64,000 nt of DNA from Mugil cephalus. Lineage: Eukaryota > Chordata > Actinopteri > Mugiliformes > Mugilidae. This document shows, piece after piece, positions 35,169 through 47,330 of this stretch (its first letter is position 1; each line of letters opens with the position of its first letter). The stretch covers positions 11,212,616 through 11,276,615 of the forward strand of contig NC_061774.1 of the NCBI RefSeq assembly GCF_022458985.1. The letters run 5' to 3'. Below the pieces are notes generated by a model, which saw only the letters and a program-made list of their open reading frames with translations, made no database searches and was not told where the DNA came from. Position numbers and translations under genes: made by a program.

Positions 35169-36586
35169 TTAGGATATCCGCTGGATCAGCTTTTCGTCTG
35201 ACAGGCAGTAGAGCGTGTTGACTGACAGCTCGGAGATGAACGCCTCACAGGCCTTGCGGGAGACACCTTTGCAGCCTCGCAAGTCGAGCAGCGAGATGCA
35301 GGAAAGACGGCGGAGATACTTCAGACACGTGTCTGTCAGTTTACTGCAGCCTGGAAGAGAAACACAACAGACACTTCAGCTCCGGTGAAATAAAAAACCC
35401 ATGCAAAGTACGGGCATGTCCTGCGCCTGTGCAAATGAGTTTTCTGCCTTCGGAAGAATCTCACCTCCCAAGTTGAGTTCTGTGAGCGTGTTGCGGGTAG
35501 ACGAGCCCACGGCGGTCAGCAGATTGATGGAGTGGTCTGTGAGGCTGTTGCAGTGGGAGAGATCCAGTTTTGTTAAATGTGGCATGTGGCGGATGACCAG
35601 GCGCAGAGTGGAGTCACTGATGTCCAGGCCTGCTAGTCGCAAACACTGCATGGTCCGCAACTGGCTGCGATTGTCACAGCCTGGATGAGTCATTTGAGAA
35701 AGAAAAACAAAACAAATGGAGAGAAAAGAGTGAAACAGAAGTAAAATGAGAAGGAATGCAAAAAGTAGAGAAAAGGGAACAATTACTCTTAAAGTAATCA
35801 TTGGTATCATCATACTAAATATTTGTGTATCTAAAGATCAATCTGTGCCCTATGAGGATACGTTTCCTCACCTGGAGGGGTGACTAGATCCCTGATCTGA
35901 GCGTCTTTCACTCCGTCTGCATACCGCAGGTCTAGAGAACGTAGGAGAGGGCAATCAGAAGAGCTGAGAGCTGAAATAGACGACCAGGAGCAACCTGCCA
36001 ACATCAGATCCTTCAGCCCTGCAAAAATCATTTTAATGTAGAGGTTTATGTAATAAATATTCATTTTTACAGTGTAAGATAACGTGTACTATTACTGATT
36101 AAAAGGAGCCCCTTGTGAGTGAGTAGACCATTGTTAATGATGTGTTGCTTTCTACATTATTTAAAATTAACTAGACTGAAATCAAAACGTGTTTATTACT
36201 CTATTACGTCTATTACTATAATAAATGACCTACAATATAATGGGGCAGAACTAAACATGGTAAGAACATAGTAACATAGTAAGTCATTCACGAGCCATAG
36301 CTGCCATTCACTCTGCATAATACTGTAACATTTACTGACATCTGATCAAGTTAGAACTCGATATAATACTTTTGTGAAGAAACCAAGGGTCCGGCTCAGC
36401 GTAGTGTGACAGCATTGTGTACCTGGCAGGCGGCTAACAAGCCAGTTGAGCTGTTTTTTGGAGATGTTGGTCCAGGAGAGGTCGAGTGTGACTGGCTGTC
36501 TCTTTGTGATGCCTGTTAGGGCCTGAGGAGAAACACTGCGCTTGATGCTCAGATCAATCCGTGACCAAAGCCGCTTGTCTAAACAC
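35169..36586 (-). CDS. kdm2a: kdm2a leucine-rich-repeat exons (last four)
   Basis: Four exons encode AMN1-type LRRs: [55 protein letters not shown]; and [18 protein letters not shown]. The end is [11 protein letters not shown]. Acceptors and donors are consensus and each junction splits a Gly or Trp codon. In F-box proteins such LRRs act as the substrate-recognition surface. Confidence 0.93.
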
Positions 36587-39500
36587 CTACGGACAAGGAC
36601 ACACTCATGAAAAACACGCTTAGACATATGAACGACTGACATTACAAAAACACTTAAATGATAAAAGTTAGGGGATACGGCTTCATAGCACTTGACTGAA
36701 CTGAATAGACTGAATCCAAATTATTTTTTAACTTATCAGGTTGGTTTTGAACAAGTGTTAAAAGCACTGACGGATCAATTACATATGGTATTTGTTTTGT
36801 TGATTGAGGTGGAAACATTTGTTTTTAGTGGCAGCAAAGTTAAAGTTAAAAACCTTGACCTAGATCTTGAAAATGACACGAGCAGCATGTGTAAAAGGTT
36901 ACATGTTTGAGTCACAAATGTAACCTACTCATTTTAAATAAAGGCAAGTCAAGAGCTTTTGGGTTGATCAGATTAAAATATTGATGTGATGAGGAGATTG
37001 ACAGGTCTCCCTTTGAACGACAACATGCCTTAAAACATCTTTAAGGCTTTTCACTCAGAAACAACCAGCTGCACACAAAAAACTGTTGTAGATAGGACCA
37101 GAGATCAACCAAATACACTCATGTTCATTAAATCTTTGTCATTTTACAGGACAACAGCAACTGTCAGCAAAAAAGCAGAAATGCCTGTTTGTTTTCCATT
37201 TCTTTGTTGAGATTTGTTGTTATCATAACAGACATGAAACAATGGCACAACACCTAGAAACAGGACCGTTAGGATTTCTTACCATTTGTACCAGTTCTTG
37301 CAGACAGCCATGCAAACGCAGAGATCTGCTCGACTTAAGTATCGAAAGACAGACACCCACACCTCCCTCTCGCAGCCCGGGCCGCTCCCGACGCTCTCCC
37401 TGTCCGCCTCGCCGCCCCCTTCCTGCAGGGCAGACAGGGGGATGCGAAGGTGTGGAAGCTCGGAGGATGAGGAAGAAGAGGCACCATTGCTCAGTTTGGC
37501 CGGCCTGCTCAGTCTTGTTCTTTTAGAGGCCTCCAGTCTCTCTGGGTGGGAAGTGCGAGAGTTAGTGTGTCCACTTCGAGTGTGGGGCGGCGTGTGCCCA
37601 TTCGAGTGTTGATCTGGACACGGGCCACGATTTCTAATGGGGGGTCTGGCAAGGGGTCTGGGCTGGTTGTGTATTGTGGAAGTGGCAGTTTGAGGGGCAA
37701 CGGCTTCCAATTTGGGGACAATGGCTGATGGGTCCTGCTTGGCTCTGGTCGGCCTTTGGAGTGTCACTCTAAGAAACGAGGCATCTTTGTCCCCCGTATG
37801 ACTGTCCTGCTCCATCGCCTCCTCCTCGTCCTCCTCCGCACCGTTTTGGTTGGCCGCCTCGCTCCCGTCCTCTTCTCTTTCTTTGGCTACTTGTCCTCCT
37901 CGCCTCAACTGTGGCTGGTTCTCCTTGTCCCCTCCCCTCCCACTGATCTGCACGGTCTCCTCTTCCTCGTCGTCGTCGTCGCTGCTGCTGCTGTTGGTGC
38001 TGCTGCTGCTGCTGTCCTCGCTCTCCTCCTCCTCCTCCTCCTCCTCCTCCTCCTCCTCCTCTTCCTCCTCCTCCAACTCCGCATGGCTTCTACCGCCTCT
38101 GATGCCTCTTCCAGCTCCTCCTCCCCGCAGTCTCACACCTCTCCCCCTCCCTCTGCGGGGCTCGCCCTTAGGCTCAAGAGCCAGGCCGTGGGAAGACTGC
38201 TGGTGCTCGAAGGACGCTGTCCCTCCCGCTGTGCTGTGGTAGGTGGAACCGCTCGTCCAGGTGTGGCCCCGGCCTCTACCGTGCCGTAGCCTGCTCATTG
38301 AAGAGCTCAGCCGGGGCAGGACCCTGGAGCTCATCAGTCTGGGAGAACGATCTAGAGACTGTTTCTGTTGGGAGGGCAAACAAGAACAAGGTTGTTTCAA
38401 AACTAAATGAAAAGTTACCGTTTGTAACACTGCTGTCAGATGCAGTTTATGAACTAAAAGGGTTTTTTTAAATTATCAAACAGGTTTCACAAACTGCCAC
38501 TGAAGCACAATTAAACTCATGTTTGATTACACTATGCAAACTGCCTGTTCTGTAGACATAGTTATCATTAAAACATAAATTTGACAAACCAATGTGTCTG
38601 GATGAGACCATGTCCTGGAATAATTATAATATTGACATTCATTAGGAGTGGGAAAAAGTATCGATATGGCAATATATCGCAATATTTTTCCTTCTGATAC
38701 GATATCGATGTTGAATGTTTGGGGCTGTGAACGACTAAATTAGAAATGGATCATTTGGATCATTATTATTTTTTGACTCAAATTATCCAATGAATTATCA
38801 CTGTCATCTGATGTACATACAACTTATATTCTAAGCTGCATTTAAAATTTCTCAGTGTAGAATATTGCAATATATCGCAATATCATAATATTGCAATAAT
38901 GTATCGTATCTTGACTCATGTCCCAAGTCTTTGCCAATACTCGCCCTTAATATTCATTATTTAATAGGAATTATTAATACGATTTGAATGCAATACACTG
39001 CAGAAAGATGTACGTTACTTACTGTTAAGAGTTTGCTCCGCTCCAGTTTTATCTGCAATAAACAGAAAGAGGGGTGGGAAATTAGATAACGGTCGAGCGA
39101 AGGGAAAAAATAAACCTCAACAGTAAGAGGAGGAGCAGTATGAATGATAACTGTCCCCGGCTTACAACTAAAACAGAATTATTTTACTTATTTAAACATG
39201 CAGAAACACTATAGTTCAGATAAAATTACAAGAACACATTTAAAGCTTTTTTTTTTTTTTTTTTTTTAAATGTACCCTCTTCTTAAGTCTGAGCTCCAGT
39301 GCACTTGCTCTTTTCCGATTCTGTTGATGCTGCAGTAGCAGTTTCTGAGAAGGTGGTGGTGCTGTGGGTCGGCCTGCGGGTCTGCTACGTTTCCCTCGTC
39401 TCGACCCTTCGCCTACGCCGATGCCCTCCCGATACGCGAGCTTGGACTGCGGCAAGGACGTCGAAGCCTCCGACTCTCCACTTTCCTCATCACTGGAAGA

Positions 39501-42500
39501 CTGATGTCAGAATGTCCCAGTTAATTTGTGTATCAACGTCAACCATAGGGCAGCTGGAAGTTACTCAATAAACTTTGCTGGGAAAAATAGGCTGACAACA
39601 CTAAGAGACCTAATAGAAAATTAGGTCAAGTGAGACTAAAAAGAAATGTGTTGATTACCTCTGAATCTGAGCCTTTGCCTTGGTAACATTTAGGACATTC
39701 CCAGCAGCTGGGTAAGTCTTTATTGATCTTCCCCTCACCAGGTTCCTGAGACGCACAAGTCAAAAGTTTTAAACAGAAAATAACAAATCTGACCCGATAA
39801 AGCAGCTACGTACAAGCCAGACCTGGGTATCTGAAGCAGACTTACTTTGATGCACTGACGATGGGCGATCTGAGAACAGACCGAGCACTCCATGAGGGAG
39901 TGAGCGCTCGGTTCCGACTCCTCAGATTCTCCCTCTCCACATATGGCACATCGCGCTGTATTCGGTAAAGCAGGCTGGAGGACGTTTAAAATAACATCAT
40001 GTTAGAGATCTGACGTGAAAACAAATTACTGTAAAGTGCACTTTTGGAAAATAAATAAATAAATAGTGAACTAAATTTAAGGGGTTCATAGTGCAGTAAA
40101 AACACCATTTGATACAGTTGAGACATGTAACTGATTTGTCATAGTTTTGACTCAAGAGTCTCCCCCTGTATTCTTAGGCCAGAGGACATCACTAGTACAA
40201 ATACAATAACAGGTATAAGATCTTACCGCCAGACACTGTCTCATGATGCAGCTCTTCTTCATGCGTCCAGGGCCGCCAAACTTCCTCATGTCGTGGCAGT
40301 ACTGACAGTCGCCACACTCCTTCCTGCAGCAGGCGGAGCAGCGCTTGCATCTCACCCGTCTGCGTCTCAGGGCGGAGATGGACGAACGTTTGGGCCTCTG
40401 ACTCAGAGACTTGTGGAGAGGATGGGCCAAGCGAGGGCGGTAGATGACGGGCGGAGGCGGAGTGGGAGGCTGGTACCACGACGGCTGCGCGAAGGACATG
40501 AGCAGAAGGTTAGGATTGTGTCCCGCTAACAGCAGCCAGGTGCCTTGTCTGATGAAGGACTTCATAACAATCTGATGTGAGGATATTACTGATAGAGGTA
40601 ATTTCATTACACTGTACTATGAAAATGTGTAAAAAATAGTTTTCCTTCTCACCCTTTTAGGCCATTTTACGATGGGCTCTCCAGTGTAGGCGAGCTTGGG
40701 TTCATCGTTGACACGGGCGTTCAGAACAACCTGGACGAGAGAAGTGAGACAAGAAACATGAACGATCTGTTTCAGTCGAGTGTAAGCAGGACATGCCCAA
40801 ACTTTGGGGGACACCCACCCTCATGTCCTCAAGCAGGGCCGCAGCGTTCTTAATCCCCGCAGGGACACACTTTTTGTGAGTTGGCAGCTCCTCCAGCTTC
40901 CCCAAAAGGTTCCACAGCCCCTCAAGCTCAAAGGGGGTCAACACGTGCCGATGCGTTTTAACTTGAGCTGCCGGTTCTTCTGGCACGTCCTCCTCCTCCT
41001 CCATCTTCTCAGACTTGGTCTCCTCGTTTTCACCATCACTACCAAGTCCCTCAGATGTACCGTTCCCGGTGGGATCGCTGGTTTCAAGGTCAGCCTGAGT
41101 AAGTCCTGAAATAAGAAAGGGTGTCATGGCAGAAGTTCATACCAGTGATTCATTTTCTGTGTAAAATAAAAAAAAATACAACAACTGAGGCCAGCGTATT
41201 TCCACGTGTTTGTCCTTACCTATGCCGAGGGAGTATTTTTGGAACTCCGGGGTGAGGTGGGAGACGTTGGTCAGACAGTAGAGGTATCTTTCCAGGACAT
41301 ACCAGCACATCTCGTAGTAAAATGGGTAGCGGAACTTTGCTGGCACCTAGAGGAGGTCGACAAAAACAGATGAGGAACAATACAACCCAATAATGAGACA
41401 GTCAACTGCTGCTGTGAGACAAACTTGAGATTTGATTTGTGATTTGAGACTGGTTCATTATAAGACCGTAGAGGGGCAAACAAGACAACAGTAGGCCTCC
41501 AAGTCAATCCAAGGCAATTAATTACAAAAATTTCATACTAGTGACATGTTGAGAGGTATTGGGGCCAATCCAGTCGTTTTTAAAATGATCAGAGCTTTGG
41601 TAGTTATTTGTTTAAAGTCTGCAAGAAATCAAAACCACATTTTCTTCTTCTGTTTTAATGGCAGTTGGCTGTCAAAGCTGCCAAAAATGGAGCAAACTTC
41701 ACGTGATTAAACTCGTCCCCTGCGTGTAAGTAAACTCTACTTTGGAAAATGAAGTCAGTCAGGGAGCAATTTGAAAACTGCGCAATGTGGATGTTTGACA
41801 AGGTGAGAGGAGCAGGGGATGGCCACTCAATACCACCAACAAGATTCGCCACCTACGGAGAAACTGCGCACTCGAAGGCTGCACACAAATACCAACAACA
41901 AACACTGAACGCTGCATTTAAAAGGAGAGAAAGGTTTCCTCCAGACAGCGTCAAAGTGAGGGTTACAGAGTTTATGATGTTTGATGAACAGCCCATTACT
42001 GGAGTGAAGAACATCTTGTTGGAGCCCAACCTCTCAACACTACTACTTAACTTTAAGAGGAACCATAGAGCACCGATATCATCGCTAATCAGTAAAGACA
42101 GAATATCTAAATATCTGAAATTGGTAAACTTCTAGCATGTGTACTGGCCAAAATGTATAAAATTCAAATAATAATAGTAATAATAATAAAAATCATTAAC
42201 ATGACAACAGGGGAATAAATACTTCATGCTGAATGTGAGGTGACACTCACCCGTGTGCGATCCTCAATGTTGTAAATGTTGAGCTGCATGGGGATGTTAA
42301 AGCTGTGGAGGAAATTTCCCCCAAACACCAACGTGTCCTCTGGTGTGTACACAGCATGGATCCACCCTAAAACACACAACGACACGAGATGCTGGAAGAG
42401 TGTAGTGGCTTAGAGACCGTACATGTAACTGAGTACTCTGTGTGTGTTCTATGCGTATGATCGCTGAATCAGATTAACAGACCTGATGGGATGATGAAAG

Positions 42501-45500
42501 TGTTGCCCTGCCTCAGCTCTATCCTCTGACAGTCGTGACACTTGTCCCCCAAGAAGATGTCGCCCTGTTTTCCTGATAAAACCCAGTTCTCGTACATCTC
42601 CAGGTTTTGGGGTGTGGGTGGAATCAACCAGAACACCTGCAAGAGTGAGAAACGTGGTGTGAGTTTAATAAATACATGTTACACATGTCAGCTGCACAAT
42701 CAATGTGGAAATCATTCCGGTTCTTCATAAGAAAGTTCACATTAATCATCTCATTTCTGCACTAAGGAGCAGTGGTTAGTAAGGACACACGACATCACCA
42801 ATAGTAGTAGTAATAGTACTCTAATAGTAAGTGTACACACAAATAATTGCATTGCCTCCTAATTTTATTTATTTTTTAGTGATAGGTCTTAAAAAAAAAT
42901 CAAACCTTTACTCACTAAAACAAAATGGATAAACATGTTTTGTATATGCACAAATAGTTCATTTTTAACACATCTGGGGTAACATCAGCAAAGTACACAG
43001 TTTTCTAAAAAGTTTTCTTTTGCATAGCAGCAAGCAAGGGAGACATGGATGTAGCTGAAGGAACTATCATTAATTTGTATTTGCATTTTTGGGATGGAAA
43101 CAAGAGGCAGAAATGTAACAAACCTTTCTGTTTAGTCGAACTTTTTGATTCTCCATCTTAGATGTTTTTAAGATTTTAAACCTCATCTTGTTTTCTTTTT
43201 TATCTTAAATGTGACTTTTTTTTATCCTGTAGACCTTTGAGATCCTTTGATGAAAAGGGCATTATAAGTAAAAATGTATTATTATTATTATTAACAATAA
43301 GCATAAGAATAAGATCACCTGTCCCGTCCAAGCACCTGAGCCTTAATACCTATGGTTCTCGTGTGGTGTGTGACACTGACTGACCTTTCCTCCTCGCAGA
43401 ATGTGGTACCAGACTGAAGTGCCCCCGAAGTCGATGTGGAAATCTGTGAAGCAGCCCTGCACACTCATGAGACAGTACCTGAGAAAACAAACGAGAAAAC
43501 AAATGGCTTCGAAGCATAAAATCTAGGACAGTTTATATGATTCAATCAGAGTTGTAATCAGTAGTTGCATTTTAATTATACAGAACAGAAATTATAATTA
43601 ATATAAGATCTGAGATTTACTCACTTCTGTACTTTGGGATAATGCATGTCTATGATGGCATTAGTGGAGTCTCTCTGTCTCTCCTTGAGGTGGCGGGGCC
43701 ACATGTTGTCCACCCAGTCTATAAGGTCCACCTTGAACACACGGAGAAGAAAATATAAGCACCAAACCCAAGACTGTAACCGATAACTGAGAGTTTCTGT
43801 ACGTTGATCAAATGTTTTTATTGTGACCAGCCAGTGCTCTAAACCATATGTGCAACAAACACAAACAGTCCTTCTATATTTTTCACAAGGAGCAACATGC
43901 ACAAGTGTCGGTAAGAGTCCTATAATTATAAATATGGACATGTAAGAAGGGCAGCCAGGAAACGTGAGACTGTGTCTATTCTCACCGAAGCCGGTCGCTT
44001 TACGAGGTTTTCGAGCCTGGTGTGGCTGAACTCCAGACTGATGACATTGTACAGTTTCTCTCTTTCTGACGGTGGAGTCTCGTAATAGCGCCGCCACTGG
44101 GCCATCGACATCTCGATTCCCTTCTGGGTGTTCACGTCCATAACGTCTACGATGCGTCGACTACCTGTAAGTGATAAAGAAGGTGTTCAATTGATATGAC
44201 CAGAACCTACTGCTGCAAGAAGCTGCATCTGTGAGACACAAACAGATTCATGAGTTAAAAAAATCTCTGGGTTACATTTACACCTCCAAACACTAAGGCA
44301 CGCTTCTTTATTTTTGTTTTTTGTTTGATTTATGTTTGTTTGATTTGCATTCAAAAAAGGAGAAAGTGGAACACCTGGCATGGCTGTGTATTAATGAGGA
44401 GGGACACAGCTTTTGCCATTTAATTTTATAATTTTGAGTGGACAACTCTGATTATGTTCAGGTGCCAAAAGCGCAGACAGACTGAACTCATTTAAAGCGT
44501 GAATTTAAACCCCAACACAAAAAAATGTCCTGTTGGGTTGTGTCATTGTTTTTTTAGTTTTAACATCTTCAATAGATGACAACTGAGCTGGAAACTTTAC
44601 AGTTGAAACTTGTCTGTGCTGTACAGGAGGCAAACTGTTTAATAGTGACACCATTTGGAAATAAATTAATGTCACTCAGCTTACTCTTCATTTACTGGAC
44701 CAACTCTAGCAGCAAAAGACGACTGGTGTGTTACATTTTGTGTGCAATGATTAAAGTCAAGGAGAACATGAACTTACCAACAAACAAATTTACGTCGCTC
44801 ACACTGAAGTCTGGGTCTGGCATTCTGTAGGGGAAAGAAAAAGAAAAGGTAATTTTGTACTTTTCTCCTTATTGTGGAAAGTAAATGACTGTACTTAAGG
44901 AAATTAAGTAAGTATTCTCTGATTAAACAAACTGCTCCTTACTGTAAACCGAGGCCATCGGCCGTCTCAAAGATAATAGGATCCCTGAGCCCTTCCCTCT
45001 GGATGTATTCAAATGTGAAATCTAGAAAAGGAAACAAATGCATTACAACAACACCGACAAAACAACCAATCAACAGTGTCAACAAACACTGGCCTCGCAA
45101 CAATAAAATTGAACACAGTATCAGCGGGCTTGCCCTACTTTCACGTATGGTTTTGTTGATAACGTGTCCAGCAAATATTACCTTTACCAGCCATCTTTTT
45201 GACCAAGTCGGAGGTAAACCTCCCACACTCCAACTTTTCATCCAGGTCAAACATTCGTTTTCCTTCAATTTCATCATCCGAGATCCCGTCATCCTGGTAG
45301 CGGCGCCGCGTACCTGTACGCTGAAGATATACAACAGGGTTATACTAGGTGCACTAGGGAATACGCTAATATTCTAGACACTGTGTAAACACAAGCATGT
45401 CATTTATAGACTTTTAACACATACACGCTGAGGGGTCCTTGTTCACACATGAAAGCAAGCGTAGAAACCACAGAGCCTCCTGTACGAACACTGCAGCAGT

Positions 45501-46516
45501 CAAACTGCTAAGACCTCAAAGTGACACTCATACATCACAGCTGTGAAAAGGAACTGAAATTATAATTTACTTTTCCCTCTCCAGAGCATGACTAAAACGG
45601 CAATAACTCAATCCAAGCTGATCTGTCAGCCTGCTACCACATCAGCTCAACATTACAATGGCGGGGGGCGGGGGGGGTTAATCTTCTACACATTGACCCC
45701 CCCCCCCCTCCTCCTGCCATTCACCCTATGCAGCGCTGCTTTGCTAGACAGATGGACCAGGCACAACACCCCCGCTCTCAGATATCCCCCACCCCCAATC
45801 TCTTTACCGCACATATAGAATTATTTAATGCCCTGTACTCTCACAACCGAGGGCGGCAGCTTTTAATTTCCACGTGAAGCAAACACTATGGAAGAATGTA
45901 ACACTCCTGGTATTATTGATCACAACAAGAGAGACTCAACAAGAACTCAACTAGTAGTTTAGCAACCACTAAATGTGTGCTTTTACTAAGATTGTATATG
46001 TGGACAACAAATAATCTACTCAACAATGGCAGAATTTATTTATTACAAATACATATATTTATAACAACGGGTCTGTTGTTTCCACAGCCTTCAAACCATG
46101 GGTATCAAATGAGTTTTAAGGGGTAGTTTAAAAGCTTTATTTATTTATTTATTTTTTAATGTACAGCAACAGCGGAGGGAAAAGGTTTAGAGGAGGTAAC
46201 AGGTCAAGTGATGCCAGGACAGACAGTGAACTTGATGACCTCCTCTTGAACCCCGAGTCTCTGGACAGGTTCATTACCGTCATTAAAGCAGCTGAGAGGA
46301 CCACACAAGGTCCCAACAAAAAAAAAGACAGCGGGCCTTTCCGGTGACACAAAAACGAGTTTCACGGACGAAAAATGGTCGTGTTCATCAAGTGTGTAAC
46401 GTAAAAACGCCAGACACACAGCTCGCAGCGCAGCTCGGTATTATGTAAACATAACACAAGTGTTTGGTTCAGTTACTTACCAGGCGCTTGCTGTACCGTG
46501 TGTGAGTGTCCTCCAT
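35169..46516 (-). CDS. kdm2a: kdm2a: JmjC histone H3K36 demethylase with CXXC, PHD, F-box and LRRs
   Basis: Complete gene, 22 exons, 3963 nt, 1320 aa (human about 1162). Exons: 46481-46516, 45182-45320, 44943-45021, 44778-44824, 43986-44164, 43625-43731, 43385-43478, 42483-42636, 42251-42366, 41220-41346, 40819-41105, 40653-40730, 40227-40484, 39846-39974, 39659-39745, 39276-39500, 39023-39052, 37283-38364, 36423-36586, 35872-36018, 35465-35680, 35169-35350. The Fe(II)/2-oxoglutarate enzyme removes H3K36me1/2 at unmethylated CpG islands in the nucleus. Iron ligands are visible as FHID and WIHAVYTP. Next come CXXC residues about 520-566 (KFGGPG kept), PHD about 572-635, a long acidic insert, F-box about 1055-1085 and C-terminal LRRs ending [11 protein letters not shown]2A is favoured over KDM2B by this C-terminus and by adjacency to ankrd13d. 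Fish may hold two copies, so the aa/ab suffix is unknown. Confidence 0.95.
37283..38364 (-). CDS. kdm2a: kdm2a large exon: acidic low-complexity insert and F-box
   Basis: This single 1082-nt exon contributes about 360 residues (725-1085). It begins basic and Gly/Arg-rich ([15 protein letters not shown] and an [17 protein letters not shown] region). It then has a long Glu run (encoded by CTC/TCC repeats on the plus strand, 38023-38083) and a Ser/Asp/Glu stretch. It ends with the F-box ([18 protein letters not shown]), which completes across the next exon. The F-box binds Skp1. The extra length explains most of the excess over the human protein. Confidence 0.92.
38023..38083 (-). repeat. kdm2a: (GAG)n coding microsatellite (poly-Glu) in kdm2a
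   Basis: Nearly pure CTC/TCC triplets on the plus strand encode about 20 consecutive Glu on the minus strand. A GCT/GTC triplet tract encoding a Ser run lies next to it at 37978-38014. Such pure triplet tracts are prone to length change. Confidence 0.85.
38645..38952. mobile_element. Non-autonomous ATACGATA-rich repeat, copy 1 (kdm2a intron)
   Basis: The sequence starts GGGAAAAAGTATCGATATGG, is rich in ATATCGCAATAT and ATACGATA words, and ends near GTCTTTGCCAATACTCGCCC. The same order of words occurs in reverse orientation at 61278-61655, so this is a dispersed family. There is no coding capacity. The superfamily was not determined. Confidence 0.6.
39659..40484 (-). CDS. kdm2a: kdm2a CXXC and PHD exons
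   Basis: Exon 40227-40484 encodes the CXXC zinc finger ([20 protein letters not shown], then [20 protein letters not shown] and RQC), which binds unmethylated CpG. Exons 39846-39974 and 39659-39745 encode the PHD finger (CAICGE...[16 protein letters not shown]...CWECPKCY). All zinc-ligand Cys/His positions expected for both domains are present. Joins are in phase 0. Confidence 0.93.
41749..42135 (+). pseudogene. hAT (ZBED-type) transposase fragment inside a kdm2a intron
   Basis: This 128-codon frame, antisense to kdm2a in the intron between exons 42251-42366 and 41220-41346, reads [18 protein letters not shown] and [17 protein letters not shown]. That matches the linker between the BED finger and catalytic region of hAT transposases (typical form: QxTLxxxFxRxxKFPxxS ... 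ITEMIxLDDQPxxxVEN). The region after it ([17 protein letters not shown]) is weakly similar. The catalytic RNase-H and dimerisation parts are absent, so this is a dead fragment. Confidence 0.55.
42251..43731 (-). CDS. kdm2a: kdm2a JmjC catalytic exons
   Basis: Exons 43625-43731, 43385-43478, 42483-42636 and 42251-42366 hold the jelly-roll core. They encode [33 protein letters not shown] (first His and Asp metal ligands), [12 protein letters not shown] (2-oxoglutarate Lys) and [19 protein letters not shown] (second His). Every catalytic residue expected for active KDM2 enzymes is present. Confidence 0.94.
43225..43293 (+). mobile_element. SINE/LINE-type 3' tail with (ATT)n end in kdm2a intron
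   Basis: CTTTGAGATCCTTTGATGAA, then AAGGGCATTATAAGTAAAAA and TGTATTATTATTATTATTAA, resemble the common fish retroposon tail (GGTGCTATATAAATAAAATG plus an ATT repeat). Only the tail is clear. Confidence 0.45.
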
Positions 46517-47330
46517 AGTCTCTAGAAGAGAAGCAAAGTTTCAAGGCCAGCGTTGAGTGACGCGTATTAAATACCTGACGCCTACTGAGACGCGCTGGAG
46601 TGTTTACATACTGTACGCCTTTCTGTCTCTCTGTCTCTGCCTCTTGAGTGGAGCCTAGCTAGGTAGCCCTGCTAGCTTTAGCCTGCTAGCCACGGTTAGC
46701 ATCACAGGAAAAATCCCAAACGTTTACGCTGAACTAGCGCCACTGTGCGAAGTAGAGCAGGTGGACAGAAACAGCGATTTCACGGGACTACTCGGAGACA
46801 ACGCGTCTGTTTGCTGCCGCTATTTAAACTGGTGTCCTCCGATAGCATGAAGTAGCTCAGTTCAACATCCCTTTCTTAAGTCGTTAGCTGGCTAGGTGGC
46901 TAGCTGACGTTAGCTTGTGTAGGGTACTTGTGAGCTTCTTCGTGGTTACCTCTGCCTCTGAACTTCCTTCCAGACGTAGTGCTCAAAGTACTGTTCCCAA
47001 CTAGAGCGACCCGGGCCTCGCCGCGAACTTCCTCCCCATGTTACGTGACAGCAGCCGCGAATCTTGTTATGTTTATTCTCGAGCGATAAAGTTACAGCGA
47101 TTCGACGCTCCGAGCCGCCATTTTCAGCTGGTCAAAAAACACACACACATACACACACAGGCCAAAAAAAGGAAAAAGACTCACGACCCGCCCCCCTGTT
47201 CGCCGCCCCACTGTGCCAAAAAGAAAGAGTTGAAGCGCTCCCATTGGACACAGCGTGTGCTATTTAGAATATGCTAACAAACAGGTGTGTTTGTTTTGTT
47301 GGCCGCCGTGTGACGGCTCAATACGACGGT
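46481..47330 (-). promoter_or_regulatory. kdm2a: kdm2a promoter, 5' UTR and start exon
   Basis: The start exon (ATG at 46516, [12 protein letters not shown], donor CTG|gtaagt) lies at the left edge of a CpG-rich region. A good upstream donor on the minus strand at 46950 (GGCAGAG|gtaacc) suggests a non-coding first exon around 46950-47100. An in-frame start here matches the short basic N-terminus of KDM2 proteins. Repeated GCTAGC/TTAGC words occupy 46.65-46.93 kb. Confidence 0.6.

Noticed and set aside
37756..38289. 177-codon plus-strand frame with a long Leu run, looking like a membrane protein
   Set aside because: It is the antisense of the kdm2a acidic exon. The Leu run is the complement of the GAG poly-Glu tract.
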